From Diospyros lotus (lineage: Eukaryota; Streptophyta; Magnoliopsida; Ericales; Ebenaceae), in assembly GCF_014633365.1 (NCBI RefSeq), contig NC_068351.1, positions 4,636,879 to 4,700,878 of the forward strand: a DNA stretch of 64,000 nt. The letters run 5' to 3'. The position numbers and the translations under genes were made by a program. Below are positions 11,021 to 22,004 of this stretch, one piece after another; the stretch's first letter is position 1; each line of letters starts with the position of its first letter. The notes under the pieces are model-generated. The model did not search any database and had not been told where the DNA came from. It saw nothing but the letters and a program-made list of their open reading frames with translations.

Positions 11021-11598
11021 TATTGAAGATTGTCTCGAGTTAGTGATAGGATTACGTGTAATGTTTTGTATGCGGTTATGGGGTAGTTGACATGCGGGTG
11101 GCACCCTTGCAATATTAGTTATTAGTGGAGGGCAAATCCAATAATATCCTAACCAGCCCTAGGAAATATCACCCTATTTTCTATAAATAGGACAGAGGGG
11201 GCTGAGGGTCGATCTATCGCATATTCTCTTTTTGTTTTCATGAGAGCCAAGGGAGTGAGAAGGCTATAAGTTAGAATAGTCTTATTCATTCTTGGAAAAA
11301 CTTGTATCGTGAGAGAGAAAGAAGGAAAGTCTTATACTGTTATCCATCAAAAAGAAGGTTGTTAGGTGGTGGTTTCAAGGCTGGATGTAGCGCCATTCAC
11401 GTGGCATGCACCAAGATAAAATTTTGTCTCCTCATGTGGTTTGCGTGTTTCATTTCGTGTTCTGTTTCTTGTTTAAATTATGTTCTTTATTAATTGTTTG
11501 TGTTGTGGTGTGTTGGATGGTGAGTTGTGAGTGATTGTGAGGGGTGTTTAATCGGTTTCTTGAGGATTAAAGGTTGTCAGTGCTCCCAATTTATAACA
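11021..11598 (+). repeat. 5' LTR of Copia C
   Basis: 578 bp. It begins TATTGAAG, where the other LTR has TGTTGAAG, so its terminal TG has mutated to TA. A TATA-box-like ctataaatag is at 11181-11190, as expected for an LTR promoter directed to the right (antisense to SBE2). Confidence 0.85.
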
Positions 11599-11659
11599 AA
11601 TTGCTATCAAAGCCGGGTCTCTCATCAAGAACTTAGAATTTTATCACATACCCGCAAGA

Positions 11660-12497
11660 ATGGCTCTTATAGCCTCTATCGCACGGTATGATGGCCAAAA
11701 CAATCTTGGCCTATGGAAGATGATGATGAGAGCTCTGTTGGGAAATCTTGGATTGGAGGAAGCCTTAGAGGCTAAAAAGCCTATGCTTGAAACCCTAACT
11801 AAAGTCCAGAAAAAGGAAATCAGGGATAGGAGGATAGAGACCAACAAAAGAGCCTTTAACACCCTTATTCTAAGCCTAAGAGACAAAGTCTTGTGGAAGG
11901 TGTCAAAGATGACAACCGTGGAGGAGCTTTGGAATAGGTTAGATACACTCTACATGACTAAAACCCTCTCTAACCGGTTGTACTTGAAAACACAATTTTT
12001 TCTTTCAAGATGAGTGAAGGTCAAAGGTCACAAGATCATATGGACAGTTTTAATAAATAAACTGTGTTTGGATCTTGAGAATATAAATATTAGGTATGAA
12101 GATGAGGATAAGGCTTTGGTCTTATTGCACTCTCTTCCTAAGTCTTATGAGACCTTTGTAGATATCTTGAAGCATAGAAGAGATAACCTGACCCAAGAAG
12201 ACGTGATAGGAGCTTTGAATTCCAAGGATTTACAACACATGGTAGAGTCCCAAAAAATCTGCCATAGAAGCTTTGGCAGTGAACTCTAGAACAGAAAAAA
12301 GAGACCCTAGGTTAAAAGTTAGGTCTCGGTCTAAGTCTAGGAGTGGCAAGAGAGAGGTTAAATGCTTTCATTGCCATGAAGAAGGGCATATGAAGAAGGC
12401 CTGCCCAAATAGAAAGAAAGAATCCCAAGAGAGAACCAGCCCCGAATGTTCAAACACCATGTGTTGTTTTGGCTATGAGAGGGCGGATGTCCTATAG
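11660..12497 (+). pseudogene. Copia C gag
   Basis: Gag of Copia C, starting MALIASIARYDGQNNLGLWK, with the Copia UBN2-type core (RRIETNKRAFNTLILSL, TVEELWNRLDTLYM). An in-frame TGA at 12011-12013 breaks it after TQFFLSR. The same frame continues with EDKALVLLHSLPKSYETFVD to 12289, then a frameshift near 12275 leads to a basic region and a zinc knuckle CFHCHEEGHMKKAC (CX2CX4HX4C, intact). It is non-functional as it stands. Confidence 0.82.
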
Positions 12498-15163
12498 TTT
12501 TTCTAGGTATGCAGGAAAAGTAGCATAGGTCCTACGTTTAGGGTGTACCTCTCATAGGAAATGGGTGTTTACCCATAGAGACATGGTGGAAGGGGAAAAT
12601 GTTTGTCTAGGCAACAAATTAAGGTCAAGTGAATTAGAGATGGGAGAAATTAGGATGCATGGTGGAGCTGTTCCAAATTTTAGAAGCTGTAAATTTATAC
12701 CTGTTTAATCATAAACCTAATTTCCCTAGGAGAATTAGATAGAAAAAGGTATTCTCCTATAGAGGAGAATTGGAGTCCTAAGAAGCTGCATAAGAATCTC
12801 TTAAAGAGATGGAAGCAACCCTCAAGAATGGAGATTATGTGGTGCATGCTTGCATTTATATGTGGATAAGCTGCAGCCACTAAAGGATAGCCTATGATAA
12901 GGTTAGGCTGTGTCATTTGTTGAGGATGGCTCACAATGGTGTGCAAGGACTAAGAAAGGTATCTAACGTTAGGGATATTAGGGAGAGGAAATTTTGCAGG
13001 TGTAAGGGAATAGGAACCATATAGTTTGGTAAGGTCACCAAAGTAGAAGTCTCCAAAACAGACTTTGTATATGTCAAAAGCCCATTAGAGATCAGTTTCT
13101 ACGATATAGGGGGACCTATCTAGGCCTTGTCTCATGGTGGAGCTAGGTGAGGTGAACCTAGTGGAAATGGTGTGCCCCTAAGGAATTTCCAAGCATATAT
13201 GAGCTTGCTGGAATTGAGTATGAGCTTGCTGGAAATTGCTTCTAGTGTGAAGGGTTAGGTGTTGTGGAGTTGTCAAATAGGTATGCCTAGGTCTTCTAAA
13301 GCTAAGGGAACTTACCTATGAGGGAAAACTCTATCAATAGGACATGAAATTAGCTAAAGCTAAGGGCAAGGGATGGAATCTGGAATGCCGTGTAAAGAAA
13401 AACAGCAAGGAGAATCCTTTGGGAATGTCCGAAACTAGCCTATGAACCAGGGTACAGCAATAAGGAAATCTGGAAAAAAAAATTCTCATTCTCATTGTGT
13501 AAGCATGGGCTGGATTGTGAGAGCGAGAAAGCTAGTGTTCAAGATAGCTTTGGCTCTTGCAATGAGGGTCCTTGTGAACAGTGAGGGGAAATGGTGTGTA
13601 CAAGTGTTATCTTGTATGGTGTAGCCATTGTTGATCAAAGTCCAGACTAAGCAAGGAAAGGGAAATAGAATCATCAAGCTGATAATGAACAAGGGAGTAG
13701 AAGGTTTAGAGCGTTGCATAGGACGAGGAATAGATAGAACCACAATAAAGTATTAGTGAGGTATGGAATGTTGGGTTTGAAGGATGCTTAGGCTCTGGTT
13801 TGAGTGCTAAGGAATAGGCTGAAAAATGGAACCTTTCGTATAAGAAGAGGTGAAGCATTCTTGTCCAAATGAATGGCATGGAGCCATGTAAATTTGGGGA
13901 GAATCTTGGACTTGGGTGGAAGATCCCATAGGTTAAATGTGTGGAGTGTTGCGTAAGTGTCTATTTGTAAGTTAAGGAAATGCTGGAGATGGGAAAGCCT
14001 ACGTAAGTGTCTATTTGTAAGTTAAGGAAATGCTGGAGATGGGAAAGCCTACGGAGAAAGGCTAGGCAAATGGCCATCAGGTATGACAGCTCATAAAGGC
14101 GTAACTTTGGATCAAATAGGTATCACGAACAGCTAATTATCCATGTGAAAACTAAGGGGAAAGTGATCTTATAGTGTAGCCAAGAAATAAGAGGCTAGAG
14201 GGAAAGGTAAGTAAGGATTGGTTGCTTAGAAGGTCTCTCTAGGTATGATAGTAATTCTTTAGGTAAGATATAAGATTGAAAGAGTCCAAAAGAGTTAAAA
14301 TTGAGTTGAGTGCACGAGGAAGCTGTGAGTATTCCAATGGTATGCCTAGTGAAATGTAAGGAAACTTCTTTGGAAATTTGTCCATGAGGACTCTCAAGGT
14401 GTAGCTAAGAACTTAGGTCAGTGTTTGAGAGTGTAGGATAAAGGAGAAGCTGGAAATTCTAAGGCATAGAGGTTGGAATAGGAATTGGACAGCTTATGGC
14501 AGCCTAGGATTACCCAAACTTAAACATACTCTGTTAAGTTGATAGATAGAGGAGAATTAAAAGAAAAAGATGAGCAGCTTTTAAGTTTAAAACAAACATG
14601 AGAGGCAGGACAGTGGTAAAGCCTAAAGACCGGTTTTGGGAAGTTAGGAGTAAGTCTAGCAATGTTAAGTCCAATCTAAGTATGGTGCACTATTGATGTG
14701 ATGCCGTGTAAAAATTTGGAACCTTTGGGATTAAGGAATAACATTGAGTATAGATTTGGTTTATGGTGGAGTGTACCTAGATGAAAAGCCATGTATTTTT
14801 TTTAGGGGGTATAGATTGCGGTTTGTACAGCAGAAACCCTAAAGGTGATGCCAAGTTGGGATAGTCAATGGGCAGATCAAATTGGTTTAGAATTTAGTCC
14901 CACCATGGAGAGATCAATCATATTGATGTCAGGAATATATTCATTAGGAAAACCCCTTGAGAAGGAGGAATAAATCCTAATTAAAGTTGCATGTAAAGGA
15001 TATGCAGCTGGAAGTATTGTCCAAAGTGATCCATTGATGAAAATTATAGCATGGTTTTGATGTTCTTAATGTTTGCTGATATTGATTGTTTTGATGGTCA
15101 GGTTATCACGTGGGAAACCAGAGGAAGAGCAAGCCAAAGGTTTTGATGGATGAAGATGGAAGG
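12498..15163 (+). pseudogene. Decayed pol region of Copia C
   Basis: Scattered matches to Copia pol. LGNKLRSSELEMGEIRMHGG and NLISLGELD (about 12618-12740) come from the region after the protease; SFYDIGG and ALSHGGAR (about 13095-13150) recall the integrase start. No RT or RNase H motif can be read. Stops and frame changes are everywhere. The plus strand is unusually poor in C over much of this stretch. Confidence 0.5.
13952..14051. repeat. 50-bp tandem duplication in Copia C
   Basis: Two adjacent copies of a 50-bp unit starting cgtaagtgtctatttgtaag (13952-14001 and 14002-14051), with no difference seen. Confidence 0.85.
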
Positions 15164-15313
15164 TGTGAAGCTTAGGAAATAAACCTAGCTTTTAAAATGT
15201 ATAAAACCACCTAATTAAATTCATAGACTATACACCTATATATATATATACAAATACAATGGGCCATGGGGCTCTATCATGGGATTAACCCTAGACTATA
15301 ACCATATAACTCT
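15164..15313 (-). repeat. 3' LTR of Copia D
   Basis: About 150 bp. It pairs with 20044-20195, with several differences including a longer (TA) run at about 15238-15251. Right border approximate. Confidence 0.75.
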
Positions 15314-15318
15314 CCCCC

Positions 15319-17145
15319 TCAAGCTGGAGCATATATATCATATGCGCCAAGCTTGCTACAAATATACTCAATTCGAGGACCCCTGAGAGACTTAGTGAAA
15401 ACATCTGCTAACTGGTCATTGGAATTGACAAAATCTGTGGTAATACAACCAGATAAAATCTTCTCTCGAATGAAGTAACAATCTATCTCGATATGTTTGG
15501 TCCTCTCATAAAAGACTGGATTGGAAGCAATATGTAATAAAGCTTGATTGTCGCAAATTAATCTCATATGTGATATCTCCCCAAACTTGAGCTCCTGAAG
15601 CAATTGTTTTAACCAGATAAATTCACATGTTGCCAAGGCCATAGCACGATATTCTGCTTCGGCACTCGACTTAGCAACAACCTCCTGCTTCTTACTTTTT
15701 CAAGATATTAGGTTTCCTCCAACTAGAGCACAATATCCTGAAGTAGACCGTCAGTCAGAAGGAGAACCTGCCCAATCAGCATCAGAATATCCGACTACTC
15801 GAGTATGACCTCTGTCCTCATACAATAGTCCTCTACCTGGAGCTCCCTTAATATACTTGAGAATCCGGACTACCGCATCCCAGTGGCTATCACAAGGAGA
15901 CTGTAAAAACTGACTGACAACACTGACTGAGAAAGAAATATCTGGGCGAGTGATAGTGAGATAATTAAGTTTTCCGACTAGCCTGCGGTATCTTCCAGGA
16001 TCAGCAAAAGGCTCTCCCTGTCCTGGTAAGAGCTTTACATTAGGGTCGATAGGAGAATCTATATGTTTACAATCAAGCATCCCAATTTCTCCCAGAATGT
16101 CTAACACATACTTCCATTGAGAAATAACAATACCAGAACTGGACTAAGCAACTTCTATGCTAAGAAAGTATTTAAGTAACCCCCAAATCCTTAGTCTGAA
16201 AATGATGGAAAAGATGTTTCTTCAACTGAATAATACCATCATGATCATCACCGGTAATAACAATATCATCCACATAGACAACCAAATATATACACCTCCC
16301 ATGTGATGTGTGTTTATAAAAAATCGAATGATCAGACTCACTATGAGTCATACCAAAGTCTTGAATGACAGCACTGAAACAACCAAACCAGACTCGAGGA
16401 GACTGCTTCAACCCATATAGTGAGCGACGGAGTTTACAAACCTACCCAGACTCCCCCTGAGCAACAAACTCAGGAGGTTGCTTCATATAAATCTCCTCCT
16501 GAAGCTCACCATGTAAGAAGGCATTCTTAATGTCCAGTTGATACAATGGTCGGTGGCGCATAGCTGCTATAGAGAGAAACAAACGCACAGATGACATCTT
16601 AGCAACAAGGGAAAAAGTGTCACCATAGTCAAGACCATAAACCTGAGTATACCCTTTGGCAACCAAACGAGCCTTGAGGCGATCAACCTGCCCATCAAGA
16701 CCCACCTTGACAGTATAGATCCACCGATAGCAGACAAGAGATTTCCCTGGGGGTAAAGGACCAAATCCCAAGTACCATTGGAATGCAAAGCAGTCATCTC
16801 ATCCACCATTGCTTGTCGCCACCCCGGATCAGAAAGTGCCTCACTAACAGTCTTAGGTACTGAAACAGAGGATAAGGAAGACACAAAAGCACAAAAAGGA
16901 GACGAGAGACGGTGATAGCTAAGAAAATTATAAATGGGATGAGGATTGCAAGAAGAACGGGTACCTTTCCGAAGGACAATAGGAAGCAAATCCTCAGAAG
17001 GCAAGACCGCGGCAGGTGGAGAGACTGGAGCAGGATGTGAGGCAGCAGGAGTCGCTGAGGTAGTAAGAGATGCTGGAGAAGGCGCAGCAGCAACATCTCC
17101 ACCAGGAGGAGACCGAGGCTGATGACGCTGATGATAAACCTGCAA
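15319..17145 (-). pseudogene. Copia D reverse transcriptase and RNase H, broken into several frames
   Basis: Pieces in order on the minus strand. At 16567-17145, a proline/serine-rich linker then [20 protein letters not shown], the start of the RT. At 16442-16771, [20 protein letters not shown] and [20 protein letters not shown] (catalytic Asp). At 16172-16411, YLVVYVDDIVITGDDHDG with the YVDD site. At 15751-16107, YRRLVGKLNYLTITRPDISF. At 15319-15642, RNase H with CDNQALLHIASNPVF and TKHIEIDCYFIREK. At least four frame breaks or stops separate them. Confidence 0.8.
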
Positions 17146-17455
17146 TGGGGTAGAAGAAGGAATAGGGAGAATAGGAGCAGGAGGACTCGTGGGAAGAGGG
17201 ATGGCCTTAGAAATGGGTTAACACTCGGAATGAGGTGAAGAGTAGAAAGGAGACGACTCAAAAAAGGTAACATCCGCCGAAAGAAAATAGCGGCGAGTGT
17301 CAAGAGAATAACACTAATAACCCTTCTGAAGGCGAGAGTAACCAAGAAAAATGCACTTGATGGACCGAGCAAACAATTTATCATGACTAGGAGACAAATT
17401 ATGGACAAAACAGATACAACCAAAGACACGTGGAGGAAGAATATATAATGGTTGA

Positions 17456-18112
17456 TCAGGAAACAAGAGAGTGAGAAATCTGGTGTTGAAGAACCGATAA
17501 GAGCATCCTGTTAATGAGATAGCAAGCAGCAAGGACAACTTCAGCCCAAAAGCGAAAGGGGACATGATGATGTAGAATAAGAGTGCGAGCAGTTTCAATC
17601 AAATGTCTGTTTTTACGCTCAGCAACTCCATTCTGCTGTGGTGTATATGCACAAGACGACTGATGCAAGATCCCCTGAGAAGACATAAAGGTAGTAAAGG
17701 GAATAGAAAAATACTCAGGGGCATTGTCACTACGCAATACTTGGACAGAGGTATGAAATTGCGTTTTGATTTTAGCACAAAAGGATTCAAAAATTGAGAA
17801 TAACTCAGAACAATTTTTTATTAAATATAACCATGTGCAACGAGAATAATCGTCGATAAACGTTACAACATATTGAAAACCCAAAATAGACACGACATGA
17901 CTAGGACCCCAGACATCAGAATGAACTAAAGCAAATGGGGACACAGCCCGATTATTGACACGCTTTGGAAAAGAAGTGCGAGATTGTTTTCCAAGTTGAC
18001 AAGACTCACAATGAAAAGACGACAAACTAGATAAACTGGGGATCATCTTCTGAAACTTAGCCAAACTAGGATGTCCCAAACGATTGTGGAGAAGAGCAGG
18101 AGATTCAACCAC
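17456..18112 (-). pseudogene. Copia D integrase
   Basis: Starts in the GAG-pre-integrase segment (LLHNRLGHPSLAKFQKM, then CESCQLGKQSR, the HHCC zinc site). It continues into the integrase core with ALVHSDVWGPS (first Asp), LRSDNAPEYFS (second Asp) and PQQNGVAERKNRHL (catalytic Glu). Integrase joins the cDNA to chromosomal DNA in the nucleus. The frame breaks near 17460 and the C-terminal part continues in another frame (YILPPRVFGCICFVHNLS, 17314-17598). Confidence 0.8.
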
Positions 18113-18202
18113 CGAGCAAGCAATAGGCGATGCAAGAAGGTTGAGATGACAGAGACCCTACGACTCACATCCGACGCCAATCATCTGTCTCGTATTGCGA
18201 TC

Positions 18203-19465
18203 CTAGATAGTAACAAAATAATCATCAGAGGTGATAGAACAATTTAAGGCACGCGTAAGTTTACTAACAGAGACAAGATTAAAGGGACAATGAGGAAGAT
18301 AAAGGACATAATCTAAAGGCAGAGAAGGTAAGGGTTTGGCAGTGCCAATAGCTTTAGCAACTGCTTTGGACCCATAGGCTAATGTTACAGAAGGTAAAGA
18401 AATAGAATTAGTAAAATGAGAGAACAAATGGGGATTACCAGAGATATGGTTAGAAGCACCTGAGTCCAGGACCCATGGTCCCAAAGAGGATGACTGAGCG
18501 AGACAGGCAGTGAAATCACTAAAGTGGGCGACAGAAGCAACTGTGTATGAGGTTTGCTGGGACGTCTTATACTTGAGATACTCATCATAGTCAGCCCCAG
18601 TGAGAAGGACAGATTGCGGTGGATGACCATCAAAAGACTCAGATGGAGAACCATCAGCATGAGCAACATTAACACGAGGAGGGCGGCCATGCAACTTATA
18701 ACACTGTTCCTTAGTATGCCCCCACTTGTGACAATAGTTACACTTGGGACGTTTTCCCTGAGTACCACGATCTCCGCCCTGTTCGCCACTATTCTGAACC
18801 TGAGAAGCCATGACTGAATGATCACCTGCAGAAGAAGGAGGCATCGTAGGAACAGATGAAACCCGAAGAAGACGAGAATACACTTCATCCATAGTAGGTA
18901 CAGTAGGACTAGCAAGAATCTGATCACGAACAGGAGCAAGCTTAGGACCAATGGCAACAAGAGTACACACCATAAAGAACGTATCCCGCTGAGCTAGATC
19001 CTCTGCAGCAGTCTTACCAGCAAGTAACAAGGAGTTAAATTCAGCTTTAATAGAGATCATCCGACCAAGAAAATCAGGAAGAGTCAAACCCTGTTGTCGT
19101 AAATTGAGTAGATTAGACACCACTGAATACAGACGTTGAATGTCATTAGTGTATAATGCCTTGGCCTGAGCCCACAATTCACAGCACGTGGTATAGTTAG
19201 TATAGATCGGATGAAGAGAGGGATCAATTGATTGCCACAAGAGACTGCACAACAGAGCATCAGCTCTCTGCCACTCGGGTTTGTTTATGGTCACATTCTC
19301 GGCCTTGGTAGTTAGATGATCCTGTAAGCCTTGACCCATACACCATAGTTCAACCGCCTTCGACCAAGAGATATAATTGGAACTACCCATCAACTTCTCA
19401 ATAGCAATAGTTGGAGAGGGAGACAAAATACCAGAAAATGAGCTAGATTTACTAGTACCAGCCAT
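18203..19465 (-). pseudogene. Copia D gag-protease ORF (420 aa, open)
   Basis: The longest open piece of Copia D. Residues 1-200 are a UBN2-type gag (IEKLMGSSNYISWSKAVELW, CCELWAQAKALY). A zinc knuckle CNYCHKWGHTKEQC lies at about residue 240, and an aspartic protease WVLDSGASNHISGN at about residue 333. It ends VSKLTRALNCS, the usual region before the GAG-pre-integrase domain. The ORF itself is intact, but the rest of pol is in other frames, so no full polyprotein can be made. A G+C-rich leader (19515-20018) separates it from the primer-binding site. Confidence 0.82.
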
Positions 19466-20043
19466 GTTGGATAAAAGGGAGCCCTACAAGATCAACAGAT
19501 CTGAAACCAAAGGGTCAAATAAACCAAAAAATAAAGGTTGGATGATCTAGCACAGAGAACAGGTACGCTGGAGCGACGGTAGATGGCGGATGCCGGTGAT
19601 CGGCGGCCGCGGATGGCAACGAAACCACCTGGGCTGGGATGGACTGAAGTAGGTGAGTCCAATGGTGAAGACGGCGTTGCAATCGGAGCACTGGTGAGAG
19701 AGATCGGAGCAAAAACGTCTCCGTGAATAGTGTGAGAGAGGCGGCACGTGGCGGCGGCAACGGCGACGATCCTCCGGGGTCAACAGATCGGAGGCCGGTG
19801 AACACAATGGCGGTGGTGGTGTGCGTGATCGGTGGCCAGACGGTGAAGACCTACAGCTGACCAGTAGCGCGCATGGTAGAAACGCAATAGGCGGCGACGG
19901 TGGTGGCACGACAGGCTGCGGCGGTCGATGGCGACGCGATCGACGGTGTTCGTCGATGATGTGGGCGGCGGCGGCTAGGGTTTGTATGGTGGCTGCTAGG
20001 GTTTGTATTAAAAGCTAGGGTTTGTGTTTTGGCTCTGATACCA

Positions 20044-20195
20044 TGTGAAGCTTAGGAAATAAACCTAGCTTTTAATATGTATAAAACCACTTAATTAAAT
20101 CCATAGACTATACACCTATATATATACAAATACAATGGGTCATGGGCCATGGGCTCTATCATAGGATTAACCCTAGACTATAACCATATAACTCA
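20044..20195 (-). repeat. 5' LTR of Copia D
   Basis: About 152 bp. It starts directly after the primer-binding site; begins tgtgaagctt on the plus strand. It carries an extra catgggc duplication compared with the other LTR. Confidence 0.75.
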
Positions 20196-20231
20196 ACAGA
20201 ATATATCACACTCAAGACAATGGTGGAGATT

Positions 20232-20873
20232 TGTTGAAGATTGTCTCGAGTTAGTGATAAGATTACGTGCAATGTTTTGTATGTGGTTATGGGGTAGTTA
20301 ACAAGAGGGTGGTACTCTTGTAATATTAGTTATTAGTGGAGGGCAAATTCGGTAATATCATAACCAGCCTTAGGAAATATCACCCTATTTTCTATAAATA
20401 GGACAGAGGGCTAAGGGTCGATCTATCGCATGTTCTCTTTCTGTTTTCAAGAGAGCCAAGGGAGTGAGAAGGCTGTGAGTTAGAAAAATCTTGTTCATTC
20501 TTGGAAAAGCTTGTATCGTGGGAGAGAGAAAGAGGGAAACTCTTGCACTGTTATCCATCAATAAAGAAGGTTGCTAGGTGGTGGTTTCAAAGCTGGATGT
20601 AGTGTCATTCACGTGGTTCAAATAAAGAAGGTTGCTAGGTGGTGGTTTCAAAGCTGGATGTAGTGTCATTCACGTGGCATGAACCAGGATAAAATTATGT
20701 CTCCTCATGTGGTTTGCGTGTTTCATTTCTTGTTTTGTTTCTTGTTTAAATTCTATTCTTTATTAACTGCTTGTGTTGTGGTGTGTTAGTCGATGAGTTG
20801 TGAGTGATTGTGAGGGGTGTTTGATCGGTTTCTTGAGAGGATTAAAAGCTATCAGTGCTCTCAATTTATAACA
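20232..20873 (+). repeat. 3' LTR of Copia C, with a 61-bp internal duplication
   Basis: 642 bp, 64 bp longer than the 5' LTR. The difference is mostly a tandem duplication with period 61 (copy 1 20561-20621, copy 2 from 20622), absent from the 5' LTR. A TATA-like tctataaata is at 20391-20400. Confidence 0.85.
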
Positions 20874-21711
20874 TATTCTATTTCTATTTCAACCTTGAGG
20901 ATTTCTTAAACCCTAATTTTAAGATCGTCATTCCGGAATTGATCTTAGACTGTTTTTGCCAATTTTTACACTTGTTTTGTTGATCATTCCTCCCATACTG
21001 CACCAAGAGAGGGTTTGGAATGAAGAGAACACAAAATGGTTAAAGAAGACTTGAGTCTCCAACAAATAAACGGGTCGAAATTCTCCTAGAATTGCCGCTT
21101 AGCTATGGGCTGTTTATAGGCCATGGAGATTGCAGGACTTTGGGTCTGTTTGAGCTTTAGAGTGTTGGGCTCAGTTGCAAAGAAAGGGCTTAGGATTTGG
21201 GATTGTTTTAGAATTAAAGAGAATGGGTGACTTGGGCTTAAGGTGAGGCCCAAGAGAAATTACAAATTGGGCCTAAAAACTGCTGAAAAACCTGTAGCCC
21301 ACTTTAAAAGAACTCGAGCCCAATAAGATTTAATTTTGGCCCAACTAAAAAAAAAGTATATCGTGAACCATGGGTGTAGTTGAGGCCCAACAAGATGATC
21401 CAAGTGGATAACCCAAGGTGGATGTATAATCTAATTAGGGTAAGTGTGAAACCCTAGTATGGTCAGGTTAACCTTGGATGGGTGGAACAATTAAATAAAT
21501 AAGAACTAGATAATAAAAGAATTACCCAAATTTTGTAAATAACAGTGGCACACCTGGGGGGAAGGGTCATTGCAACACTTGTGCCCCCAAATCTTTCAGG
21601 TGAGTCTACCATTTTCAAAATAAAAAGAGCACACACTTGGTTGTGTGTGAGAGAAATCGGACAAAAGGAACTTACTACAAATGCTTGCACTAGTTCATTG
21701 CCAAGAAATAG
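20874..21711. other. SBE2 intron 3 between Copia C and Copia B, old LTR-like repeat continued
   Basis: Continues the LTR-like sequence interrupted by Copia C (tattctatttctatttcaac...). It includes several ggcccaa motifs and a TATA-like block on the minus strand (near 21107-21122). No coding content was recognised. The older repeat may be a solo LTR, but neither border is firm. Confidence 0.4.
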
Positions 21712-21997
21712 TGATAAAATAGATGAATCGGAAGTTCCTTTACTAGAAAACTACTTCCGTCAAACTTATTGAAACATAAATTATTGAAACATAAAGGATT
21801 AATTTATACACGTGATCTCCTAAAATATAGGACTAGATAATTTCCTACTTTTTAGGTATAGATTACAACAACAATAATCTCTAATTTTAGGAGAAATAAG
21901 AATTAGAATTTCTCTTATGATAGAGAATATCTTTATCTCTTTAAGCTGGTCACGATCTCTTATCTTCTCGGTTACTTTTCCTTTATTTTCTCCAACA
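21712..21997 (-). repeat. 3' LTR of Copia B
   Basis: 286 bp. It differs from the 5' LTR by a small duplication (ttattgaaacataaa, about 21767-21797) and a few substitutions. Confidence 0.85.
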
Positions 21998-22004
21998 CTC
22001 CCCC

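Larger units (their letters stand above)
15164..20195 (-). mobile_element. Copia D: LTR retrotransposon nested in Copia C
   Basis: Minus-strand Ty1/Copia element of about 5.0 kb. The 3' LTR is about 15164-15313 and the 5' LTR about 20044-20195 (short, about 150 bp). A tRNA-Met primer-binding site (tggctctgatacca complement) is at about 20030-20043. The polypurine tract (minus GGGGGAG) is at about 15312-15320. Gag, protease, integrase, RT and RNase H are all recognisable in order but lie in several frames. No matching target duplication was found, and the outer LTR borders are uncertain by a few bases. It interrupts Copia C, so it is the younger of the two. Confidence 0.85.
11021..20873 (+). 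mobile_element. Copia C: LTR retrotransposon, degraded, hosting Copia D
   Basis: Plus-strand Ty1/Copia element in SBE2 intron 3, antisense to the gene. The 5' LTR is 11021-11598 and the 3' LTR 20232-20873; both end ttataaca. The exact 5-bp target duplication TATTC is at 11016-11020 and 20874-20878. A tRNA-Met primer-binding site variant (ttgctatcaaagccgggtc) follows the 5' LTR at about 11600. A purine-rich tract (aatggtggagat) precedes the 3' LTR. Gag (11660-12497) is recognisable; the rest of pol is decayed. Copia D is inserted at 15164-20195, so the element itself was about 4.8 kb, with much of pol missing. Confidence 0.88.

Noticed and set aside
19515..20018. ORFs in both strands of the Copia D leader
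   Set aside because: G+C-rich leader between primer-binding site and gag; frames carry no domain.
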